Shown: one piece after another, positions 1 to 5,986 of the stretch
Layout of the letters: each line of letters begins with the position of its first letter
Position numbering within the stretch: position 1 is the first letter of the stretch
Source: G039029935 sp039029935
GTDB lineage: Bacteria > Chloroflexota > Anaerolineae > Caldilineales > Caldilineaceae
NCBI GenBank assembly: GCA_039029935.1
Contig: JBCCFC010000875.1
Span: forward strand, 1 to 5,987
Reading direction: 5' to 3'
DNA length: 5,987 nt
Notes under the pieces: generated by a model
What the model was told of the DNA's origin: nothing
What the model saw: only the letters and a program-made list of their open reading frames with translations
Databases searched by the model: none
Translations under genes and position numbers: made by a program

Positions 1-63
1 AGGCTCGTCGTCAGACCTATTTAAGTGAGGTGTCGGCAAACCACACGATTGGTGTTCTGTATG

Positions 64-112
64 AGTTAATAGTTAATAGTTAACAGTTAACAGTTGATAG
101 TTGGCAGTTACT
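64..112. repeat. Heptanucleotide tandem array (AGTTAAY type)
   Basis: Seven 7-bp units run head to tail: AGTTAAT, AGTTAAT, AGTTAAC, AGTTAAC, AGTTGAT, AGTTGGC, AGTTACT. Units decay away from the AGTTAA consensus toward the octamer array that begins at 121. The period is 7, unlike the neighbouring arrays with period 8. It resembles the short tandemly repeated sequences described between genes in cyanobacteria; function is unknown. Confidence 0.9.
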
Positions 113-120
113 TAGTTCTT

Positions 121-180
121 CAACCCTTCAACCCTTCAACCCTTCAACTCTTCAACCCTTCAACCCTTCAACCCTTCAAC
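121..180. repeat. Octanucleotide tandem array (CAACCCTT)n downstream of the ATPase gene
   Basis: Seven complete 8-bp units plus a 4-bp partial: CAACCCTT throughout, except for one CAACTCTT at 145-152. The array begins about 10 bp after the stop of the ATPase gene in the direction of transcription. It ends with the same 13 bp, CTTCAACTTCCTC (174-186), that bounds the other octamer array at 2145-2157. In the minus-strand transcript it reads as repeated GGGTTGAA. Confidence 0.95.
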
Positions 181-190
181 TTCCTCCACA

Positions 191-1837
191 TTACATCCCA
201 AAGACAAGGATTGATTTTGTGTTGTAGGTTCTGTTTTCGATGAAAATTTTATCGTCCCAGGAACGTTTTTGGACGCTGCGATCGAAGATCAACAAATACC
301 CTTCTTCTGCATCGCTGCGATCCATGTACCACCATGTTTGCGCCAACCCTTCTGTAATCGTTTCCTCTAAATCACCATAGCGAATCTTGAGTTCGATGAC
401 AATTTTCTGCATATCGGTCAGAGTATGGTACGCCCACTCATGGCTTTCTTTTTGTGGTTGATCTTGGGGCTGGATGGGCCACTCGACATACAAATCAGTT
501 CGTCTCCGTCCACGCCCATACTCGCGCTCAATGCGTCCACCACCGTTGACAATGCGTTGCAAAAATGCCTGCATGAGCAACTGCGGACCCGCCTCTTTGT
601 AATCAAATCGCTCCACCCACGATTCTGAATGACGACGGAAGAATGCCTGAAACTCAGTCAATAATTTGGGCATATCCAGCCGACCATCTTCATTCACATA
701 CCAAGCGGTTTCATATTCAATTGTCGCCTGTGTACTATAGTTTAGCTCTCGTGGAATAATTTCGCTATAAATAGGGTTAGCGATTTGAAGTTGCTTGCCC
801 ACTTTGCGAATCAACCCTAAATCCAGAACATAGGCAATGTTATCATTATCGACAATTTCTGGCTCGCCTTCCCCTGCTAATATCGGCTCAATAACATCCT
901 TCACACGCGGTTCCTTCAATTTGTCAGTTAGCTGATCAAGATGTGTGTCCCGTCTGAGAATCAGTCGTTCTTTTGCAATGTGTACCATATCTTCTGTGAT
1001 AGCAATAGACTTGTCTCGGTTTTCGCTCATTTCATAGGTCAACTCATAGGCCATTGCATTCACCAACCAAGGCTGTCCCTGTGTCAGATGCCATGCCAAA
1101 TTGATAGCGTTGTCATGAAAAACCTGCCCAGTTGTATCCGTATGTTGTTGATACAGCGTTGCAACTTCATCCTTGGTAAAGTCACCCATGCGCAGTGATT
1201 TGGCTTTAATATTAAAGGCACTGCCGCCTGTAATCACTGTTTTCTCACGGCTAGAGTGGATGCGATAATCGCGGATGTCGCGGATACCGCACAGGATGAT
1301 GCTGTGTGGAAATCCTCGCGGACGACTGTTGTAACCTGCCCGTAGTTGACGTAGGGTTGATATCAATGTATCGCCAATCAATGAATCCACTTCGTCAAGC
1401 ATGAGTACGATGGGCTTTGGGCTGGCAGCGGCCCAAAGGGTTAATAACATTTGTAAGGCACTGTCTTCACCATGATCCTCTAAAACGGAAACCCGGTTTT
1501 CTTGAACAAATTTTGTCGGCAGATGAAGCAGTTCCCCTCGCCCAATTGAGCTGAGAATGGCGCGGATACCTCTATACACATCCTCACGCGCAGACTGTGC
1601 ATTTTCAACGTTCACATACAATGCCTGATAACGTCCCTGTTGGTTGAGATAGTCCATCAACGCGAGCATGAAGGTGGTCTTGCCCACTTGACGCGGGGCA
1701 TGAAGGATAAAATATTTTTGTTGATCAATCAGGTCCAAAATTTCATCCAGATTAAATCGCTCAAGCGGCGGTAGATAATAATGGATATCAGTTTTCATTG
1801 GCCCTGCGGTATTAAAAAAACGGTCAACGAGTGTCAT
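191..1837 (-). CDS. AAA family ATPase fused to a C-terminal PD-(D/E)XK nuclease-like domain
   Basis: Predicted cytosolic ATPase-nuclease of 548 residues; cellular role and substrate are not known. Numbering is from the ATG at 1837. An FNTAGP motif (8-13) and a HYYLPPLER segment precede a P-loop, APRQVGKT (47-54), with Lys53 and Thr54. Walker B is IVLMLDE (143-149), with Asp148-Glu149. GIRDIRDYR (184-192) lies in the sensor region, and TQGQPWLVNA (252-261) is typical of an AAA-like family that I recognise from Chloroflexota, cyanobacteria and Bacteroidetes. The C-terminal part (about 370-548) has the PD-(D/E)XK pattern: Asp448 after a basic GRGRRR stretch, Glu482-Leu-Lys484 in a beta strand (IVIELK), then QTWWY (Gln500, Tyr504). 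No signal peptide or membrane segment is seen. The frame stays open up to an ATG at 1873, but that codon has no ribosome binding site, whereas the ATG at 1837 has GAGAG six bases upstream and fits the usual short lead before FNTAGP. The stop is TAA at 191-193. The ATPase-nuclease architecture is secure; DNA cleavage is inferred. Confidence 0.9.
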   Translation of the reverse strand: MTLVDRFFNTAGPMKTDIHYYLPPLERFNLDEILDLIDQQKYFILHAPRQVGKTTFMLALMDYLNQQGRYQALYVNVENAQSAREDVYRGIRAILSSIGRGELLHLPTKFVQENRVSVLEDHGEDSALQMLLTLWAAASPKPIVLMLDEVDSLIGDTLISTLRQLRAGYNSRPRGFPHSIILCGIRDIRDYRIHSSREKTVITGGSAFNIKAKSLRMGDFTKDEVATLYQQHTDTTGQVFHDNAINLAWHLTQGQPWLVNAMAYELTYEMSENRDKSIAITEDMVHIAKERLILRRDTHLDQLTDKLKEPRVKDVIEPILAGEGEPEIVDNDNIAYVLDLGLIRKVGKQLQIANPIYSEIIPRELNYSTQATIEYETAWYVNEDGRLDMPKLLTEFQAFFRRHSESWVERFDYKEAGPQLLMQAFLQRIVNGGGRIEREYGRGRRRTDLYVEWPIQPQDQPQKESHEWAYHTLTDMQKIVIELKIRYGDLEETITEGLAQTWWYMDRSDAEEGYLLIFDRSVQKRSWDDKIFIENRTYNTKSILVFGM

Positions 1838-1843
1838 GTGAAT

Positions 1844-1851
1844 CTCTCTTT
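1844..1851 (-). promoter_or_regulatory. Ribosome binding site deciding the ATPase start
   Basis: On the minus strand AAAGAGAG stands six bases before the ATG at 1837. The upstream in-frame ATG at 1873 follows TAACTTGTTCGC, which has no Shine-Dalgarno-like bases. This favours 1837 and removes 12 residues from the longest frame. The site is only a moderate match to AGGAGG, so the choice is probable rather than certain. Confidence 0.5.
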
Positions 1852-1897
1852 CAGCCACATCCGGCTTTCTCATGCGAACAAGTTATCGGTAGAGAGT

Positions 1898-1926
1898 ATC
1901 ATATCCCAAGACAGGCGTAATGGCAA
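1898..1926 (-). promoter_or_regulatory. Predicted sigma70-type promoter of the ATPase-nuclease gene
   Basis: On the minus strand a -35 box TTGCCA (1921-1926, five of six consensus bases) and a -10 box TATGAT (1898-1903, five of six) are separated by exactly 17 bp. Transcription would start near 1891, giving a leader of about 55 bases to the ATG at 1837. The -35 box lies only 2 bp from the end of the octamer array at 1929. The gene can therefore be transcribed apart from the upstream regulator. This is a prediction from consensus match only. Confidence 0.6.
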
Positions 1927-1928
1927 CA

Positions 1929-2040
1929 AGGGAGCGGTGGAACGGTGGAACGGTGGAACAGTGGAACGGTGGAATGGTGGAACGGGGGAACGGGGGAACG
2001 ATGGAACGGTGGAACGATGGAACGGTGGAGCGGTTGAATG
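1929..2040 (+). repeat. Octanucleotide tandem array, purine-rich arm (GTGGAACG type)
   Basis: Fourteen consecutive 8-bp units run without a break: a degenerate AGGGAGCG, then GTGGAACG with variants GTGGAACA, GTGGAATG, GGGGAACG, ATGGAACG, GTGGAGCG and finally GTTGAATG. Most differences are single transitions at positions 1, 2, 6, 7 or 8 of the unit. The arm lies between the stop of the regulator (2107) and the promoter of the ATPase gene. Open frames crossing it on either strand encode only low-complexity peptides such as VERWNGGT and are not taken as genes. Confidence 0.95.
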
Positions 2041-2047
2041 CTTCAAC
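2033..2047. repeat. Inverted repeat at the strand-switch point
   Basis: GTTGAA (2033-2038), a 3-base TGC loop and TTCAAC (2042-2047) form a perfect 6-bp stem exactly where the octamer array changes strand. In the minus-strand transcript further partial pairing between the arms is possible (for example GGAGCG with CGCTCC). No run of U follows, so it does not look like an intrinsic terminator. Confidence 0.7.
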
Positions 2048-2151
2048 GCTTTCCCGCTCCATCGCTTCAACGCTTTCCCGCTTCAATGCTTTCCCGCTCC
2101 ATCGCTTCAACGCTTTCCCGCTTCAACGCTTTCCCGCTTCAACGCTTCAAC
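2041..2151 (-). repeat. Octanucleotide tandem array, inverted arm, overlapping the regulator's 3' end
   Basis: Thirteen 8-bp units plus a 7-bp partial continue the register of the preceding arm, but the purine-rich strand is now the minus strand. Plus-strand unit types are A = CTTCAACG, B = CTTTCCCG and C = CTCCATCG, in the order A B C A B / A' B C A B / A B A A(partial), where A' is CTTCAATG. The five-unit block of 40 bp at 2041-2080 is repeated at 2081-2120 with one mismatch. Units from 2105 onward are inside the regulator's coding sequence and provide its stop codon and last codons. Confidence 0.95.
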
Positions 2152-5100
2152 TTCCTCAAGAATTGCACGATTCACTGCCACATTCTCCAGAAATGAACTT
2201 CTCAATGTCTCATCCGTCAATTCATCGGCCAATTGCAGCAGTTGTTGATGCGTCTGGCGCAGCAGGTCATTGGCTCTTGGATCACCTGCCATACGCAACA
2301 CCTGATAGCAAACCCAATGGGGCCAGAAAAATTCACGGCCATTGTGGTTGCGCATCTCCGTCCCTAAGTGAGGATAGAGCCACATGACATGCGTAAGTGC
2401 ATTGTCAATTGGTTGATTTTTGCTGAGGATGGATTCGCGCGCGGTTCTCTGTGCCGACTGCCCCTTTTGCATCTGCATTCGATAGCCAACCTCCGCCAAC
2501 CCTGTGCGTGGTACGATCTCTAGTGCTGGGTTTGCTCGCGCTGCCACTTGTGCCAGTGCCTGCTCAAAGGCGGTCTGCGCCTCCGTCAACATGTTGCCTG
2601 CCACACAGGCGTATCCCATCGCCATATATCCCCGTAAACGCTGATTGGGCACGATGGTTGTATGGAGGGCCACCATCTGCTGGGCCAATGTCTTGCCCCG
2701 CTCGGCATCGCCCTGTAAAGAGGCGGAGATGCTCAGACTGTTCAAGACGAGGTAATGCAAATTGGGGTCTGCCAGCACCTCATCGTTGGTCTGCAATGGT
2801 CCCATACACTGATTCACCTGCCCATATTGTCCCAAGGCGTTACACTCAGCGGCGAGAGCCGTATGCGTGTAATGTTGGCGATATTCGTGACCCAACTGGC
2901 GATGAATCTCAAGGGCAGCTTGGAGATAGGTGACGCGTTGGACTGCCGTTGTCCCATGCAAGGTCTCGCCAAGGATGCTTAACGTCTCTGCCTCGCCTGC
3001 AAGATCACGCAGTTGTTGACGGATGCGCAGCGATTCCTGTAAATAGGGCATGATGCGCTCATTGCCTCGACGATAGGAGGTCAGCAGTACACCCATCTCA
3101 TGGAGCATCTCGGCTTCACCCCAGCGGTTGCCACTCTCACGATAATGGTCGAGGGCGCGCTCGCCATACTCCAACCCTAGCTCCAAATTACTGTTATAAA
3201 AAGAGGTATGGTAGGCAAGCAGCATTTCATAGCGACCGTGCAGCGTGGGGGGGGATGCGGTCGATAAGTGTTGCGCCACTCGTTCAACATGTTGCTTCAC
3301 TTCGGCCAACGAACTCGCCAGCATTGACAGATAGGCCATTGCTAGATGATAGCGGACGCGTAAGTTCTGAAAAATTTGGGATGTGTATGACGGGTCATCC
3401 ACATACGATTGAATGGAACGACCCACCCGCAATCCCTCTTCCGGCTGCGATAGCTGTCGATGGGCTTCCACACGTACCACACCAATATTAAACAATAGTA
3501 GGTCAACCTGCTCGCGGTGGGGGAGAGACTGTATCAGGTCCTGCAAACTTTGGCAATGGATGAAGATTTCCTGATAGGCACCATTCAACCAATAGAAGCG
3601 AATGAGCGCATCAAAACTCTGCTCAATCAATGACATCCAGCGGCGTTGCTGCGCTTGTCGCCACGCAAGCTCAATGTTGTCCTGCTCAAGCCGTAAGCGC
3701 GCTAGGGCATCCAGCGTCTCTGCACCATCCAATCGTCCTGCTTGCTCAACCACAAAGGTCAAAAAATAGCGACAATATTGTTGCCAGAAATCGACGGTTT
3801 CCGCAGAACCACTGCCATATTCAGCCTGCCATTTCTCTCGCAAAAACGCCCGCGTCAACGGATGGAGCGTATACCGTCCTGGCTGTGCGATTTGTAGCAG
3901 TGAGCTATCAGTGAGCCGTTTTAGTTGGGGGAGCGAGACGCCAACAATCGTGGTTGCGGCTTTATAATCAAACGTGCTGGCGAATAGGGCTAGTTTGATC
4001 AGGATGCCTTGCTCCTGTATCGATAGCAGGTGCCAGGAATGCTCAATGAGCGCATCAACCGTCTCATGCCACGATACGCTGGTCACACTCCCACCACTTT
4101 CACTGATCAGCAATGCCCGATTTTGACGTAATTCTTGGGCGATTTCTGACAACAAGAGATGCTCTGTCCATGCCGCCACCATTTCCAACGCAAGGGGAAG
4201 CCCGCCCGTCTGCGCACAGATGGTGGCGATGTCGGGAAAATCCTCTTCATGCACCGCAAACTGTGCGTTGTGACGACGGGCACGGTCCAGAAAAAGCTGA
4301 ACACCTGCATACGCAATATTATCCACCGAACCATCTAACATTAAACCGTCGCCCGTGTATTGCCCATGTGCCAAATCATGCCGAAGTTGCCGCACCAGCG
4401 CGTCCGTTTCTGGCACAGGTAGCGGGTTGATTTGCAGAACCATCTCACCAGGCAGGTGCAGTCGGTTGCGTGATGTCACCAAAAATGTGCAGTTGGGTGT
4501 GTGCTGCATCAACCGAGCGATCAGGGGCTTGGCATCAAGAACATGTTCAAAGTTATCAAAGATGATCAACAGTGTCCGTGTACGCAGGTAGCGCGTAATC
4601 TGTTCTCGCAAATCCACACGACTACCGGGCGGCAGATTGAGCGCATCAGCCATCTCAATCAGAATCGCTTCCTGTGTTTCATGCTGGGGTGTACTCTGAT
4701 TTGTGCTACGGCCTGATGTGAATGGGGCAATCCCACCCAGTGGCACAAAGCAAACACCATCAGCAAAACGGCTCTCTTTTTGTTCATAACACTGCTGACC
4801 CAAGGTCATTGCCATATGGCTTTTGCCAACCCCCCCCATCCCTGTCAACGTCAGCAAGCGATAGGCTGGGTTCTGGAGAGAGGCATAGGCTTCAGTGAGT
4901 AAGGCGTCCTGTCCCAAAAGCGGTGTCAACGGGATAGGTGGATAATGAAATACAGGAGCAGAGTCGTTGCGAGGCGGGATATTCGATTGGGCACGCCCTC
5001 TTTGGGCAGACCCTGCTTGGTCGTTTTCGGTGGATGATGCCCCCTCTGTGATGTCACCTGGGCCACCTTCATCGTCCCCTTCACGGATGCGCTTCACCAA

Positions 5101-5874
5101 CTGTTCCGTCTCCGCATCTGGCAATACATCCAACTCTGTCGCCAATATTTCTTTCAGAATGCCATACTGCTTCAACGCGGCCCAGCGTGCGCCTTGTGCC
5201 GACAATACCTGCATTTTGAGGCGATATCCCTCTTCATGCCAAGGGATAATCGTGAGCAGTCGATCTATATCGGTCAGTGCCTGTGTGTGGTTCTCATGTG
5301 AGACTTCCGCCATTGCCAGTTGATGATAAAGCGTGGCCGCTCGAGTTGATAACTCCTCACGCATCTGATCCATCCAACGCTGATATGGCTCTGTATTGGA
5401 TACGGCAAATCCTGCCAGAAATGTCCCTTGGTAGCGGTCTGCAATCGTGCGCACCCGTTGTCTCTCGGCCACATCTGCCAGCATCATATTGATCTGTGTG
5501 CTACCTGCCTGTGTGCTACCTGGCTGTGAGAAATTGATACCATATAGACTACAGAAGTAATGAACATCAACATCACAATTCGGATGTGGGTAAAAGGCGA
5601 GTGTATCACTGGTTGACGTTAAGTAATCGTCTAAATGCTGACGAATCGGCACAAGATGCGTACGGATGTAGCGGCGTGTGGATGCGGGATTGTTGTCCGG
5701 CCAGAGCAAGGTTGCCAATTCTACTCTCGTATGCGCCTGTCCTGTTGTGAGCAGGTAATAGAGCAATGCCTCCGATTTTGTGCGTTCAAAAGCGGGGACA
5801 GGGGTATCATCAATCAAAATTTGTGGTGTGCCCAGCAAACGCACCTGTACTTTCTTTTGTTTACTCATAGACAT
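2107..5874 (-). CDS. AfsR/SARP-like transcriptional regulator: wHTH-BTAD-NB-ARC(STAND)-TPR
   Basis: Large cytosolic DNA-binding switch protein of 1255 residues; numbering is from the ATG at 5874. The N-terminus (about 9-98) is an OmpR-type winged helix, opening VQVRLLGTPQI with the RVELATLLWPD segment typical of BTAD regulators. The BTAD (about 145-265) contains YQGTFLAGF, then helical repeats ending LATELDVLPDAETEQL. A low-complexity linker (about 266-312) leads to the NB-ARC/STAND NTPase: P-loop GMGGVGKS (345-352), Walker B LLIIFDNFEH (Asp440), TSRNRL, GLPLAL (558-563) and a winged-helix segment TLHPLTRAF with His670 at the MHD-like position. TPR-like helices fill about 733-1115, clearest at YLQESLRIRQQL and YLQAALEIHRQL. 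LRSSFLENVAVNR (1224-1236) looks like the natural family end; the last 12 or so residues (EALKRESVEAGKR) come from an octamer repeat array. An in-frame ATG at 5895 lacks a good ribosome binding site. By family, ligand sensing by the TPR would release ATP-dependent DNA binding; target genes and signal are unknown. Confidence 0.92.
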   Translation of the reverse strand: MSMSKQKKVQVRLLGTPQILIDDTPVPAFERTKSEALLYYLLTTGQAHTRVELATLLWPDNNPASTRRYIRTHLVPIRQHLDDYLTSTSDTLAFYPHPNCDVDVHYFCSLYGINFSQPGSTQAGSTQINMMLADVAERQRVRTIADRYQGTFLAGFAVSNTEPYQRWMDQMREELSTRAATLYHQLAMAEVSHENHTQALTDIDRLLTIIPWHEEGYRLKMQVLSAQGARWAALKQYGILKEILATELDVLPDAETEQLVKRIREGDDEGGPGDITEGASSTENDQAGSAQRGRAQSNIPPRNDSAPVFHYPPIPLTPLLGQDALLTEAYASLQNPAYRLLTLTGMGGVGKSHMAMTLGQQCYEQKESRFADGVCFVPLGGIAPFTSGRSTNQSTPQHETQEAILIEMADALNLPPGSRVDLREQITRYLRTRTLLIIFDNFEHVLDAKPLIARLMQHTPNCTFLVTSRNRLHLPGEMVLQINPLPVPETDALVRQLRHDLAHGQYTGDGLMLDGSVDNIAYAGVQLFLDRARRHNAQFAVHEEDFPDIATICAQTGGLPLALEMVAAWTEHLLLSEIAQELRQNRALLISESGGSVTSVSWHETVDALIEHSWHLLSIQEQGILIKLALFASTFDYKAATTIVGVSLPQLKRLTDSSLLQIAQPGRYTLHPLTRAFLREKWQAEYGSGSAETVDFWQQYCRYFLTFVVEQAGRLDGAETLDALARLRLEQDNIELAWRQAQQRRWMSLIEQSFDALIRFYWLNGAYQEIFIHCQSLQDLIQSLPHREQVDLLLFNIGVVRVEAHRQLSQPEEGLRVGRSIQSYVDDPSYTSQIFQNLRVRYHLAMAYLSMLASSLAEVKQHVERVAQHLSTASPPTLHGRYEMLLAYHTSFYNSNLELGLEYGERALDHYRESGNRWGEAEMLHEMGVLLTSYRRGNERIMPYLQESLRIRQQLRDLAGEAETLSILGETLHGTTAVQRVTYLQAALEIHRQLGHEYRQHYTHTALAAECNALGQYGQVNQCMGPLQTNDEVLADPNLHYLVLNSLSISASLQGDAERGKTLAQQMVALHTTIVPNQRLRGYMAMGYACVAGNMLTEAQTAFEQALAQVAARANPALEIVPRTGLAEVGYRMQMQKGQSAQRTARESILSKNQPIDNALTHVMWLYPHLGTEMRNHNGREFFWPHWVCYQVLRMAGDPRANDLLRQTHQQLLQLADELTDETLRSSFLENVAVNRAILEEVEALKRESVEAGKR
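5494..5523. repeat. 15-bp in-frame tandem duplication in the regulator gene
   Basis: CTGTGTGCTACCTGC (5494-5508) is followed directly by CTGTGTGCTACCTGG (5509-5523). On the coding strand this gives the repeated peptide GSTQ-A-GSTQ in the loop between the winged helix and the BTAD. The length keeps the frame and the site is a flexible linker, so it is probably neutral. Confidence 0.85.
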
Positions 5875-5881
5875 TGCCCCA

Positions 5882-5888
5882 TCCTTCC
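5882..5888 (-). promoter_or_regulatory. Ribosome binding site deciding the regulator start
   Basis: GGAAGGA on the minus strand lies seven bases before the ATG at 5874. An upstream in-frame ATG at 5895 is preceded only by GGGAAATAAGACATTTGT and would give an implausibly short leader from the predicted promoter. A third ATG at 5868 is 13 bases from the site and is less likely. Confidence 0.7.
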
Positions 5889-5914
5889 AAACCATACAAA
5901 TGTCTTATTTCCCA

Positions 5915-5943
5915 TTTAAATTTGAAATTTCTAGCACCGTTAA
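5915..5943 (-). promoter_or_regulatory. Predicted promoter of the regulator gene
   Basis: On the minus strand TTAACG (5938-5943) and TTTAAA (5915-5920) are spaced by 17 bp, each matching four of six consensus bases of -35 and -10 boxes. The start would be near 5908, leaving a leader of about 34 bases to the ATG at 5874. The weak -35 box is embedded in the GTTAAC repeat cluster, as expected for a promoter under the control of a bound regulator. Matches are modest, so this is tentative. Confidence 0.4.
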
Positions 5944-5986
5944 CGCTTACGTTAACCCTTTTGAGTACGCTTGCGTTAACGCCCAT
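5939..5986. repeat. GTTAAC motif cluster with 12-bp periodicity, possible operator
   Basis: Four successive 12-bp segments are GTTAACGCTTAC (5939), GTTAACCCTTTT (5951), GAGTACGCTTGC (5963) and GTTAACGCCCAT (5975). Within them GTTAACG and CGTTAAC form a perfect 7-bp inverted repeat with a 4-base spacer (5939-5956), and ACGCTTACGTTAAC (5943-5956) recurs with one mismatch at 5967-5980, 24 bp on. The cluster overlaps the predicted -35 box of the regulator. Direct-repeat operators are known for SARP-type regulators, so autoregulation is possible but not shown. It could equally be another intergenic repeat tract, cut by the window edge. Confidence 0.6.

Noticed and set aside
34..60. Possible intrinsic terminator of the ATPase gene (ACCA/TGGT and ACAC/GTGT pairing)
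   Set aside because: The stem is only about four base pairs with mismatches, and no T run follows in the direction of transcription.
121..180. CRISPR-like array
   Set aside because: Units are 8 bp, contiguous and without spacers; this is a simple tandem repeat.
2033..2047. Array-centre hairpin as an intrinsic terminator of the regulator gene
   Set aside because: The stem is short with a 3-base loop and the sequence downstream on the minus strand is C-rich, with no U tract.
1870..2110. Minus-strand open frames of 66 and 75 codons in the intergenic array (PFHRSTVP-type peptides)
   Set aside because: Nearly all residues are translated repeat units in two overlapping frames, as expected by chance from a stop-free tandem repeat. 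No ribosome binding site or family resemblance supports them.
1781..2387. Plus-strand open frames across the octamer array encoding VERWNGGT-like peptides
   Set aside because: They exist because the array has no stop codons on this strand. They combine repeat peptide with the antisense of the two real genes, lack ribosome binding sites and have no recognisable domain.
2451..2982. Plus-strand open frames of 160 and 75 codons opposite the TPR region
   Set aside because: They are antisense to the strongly supported regulator, have shadow-type composition and no domain. The same applies to the smaller plus-strand frames between 3255 and 5919.
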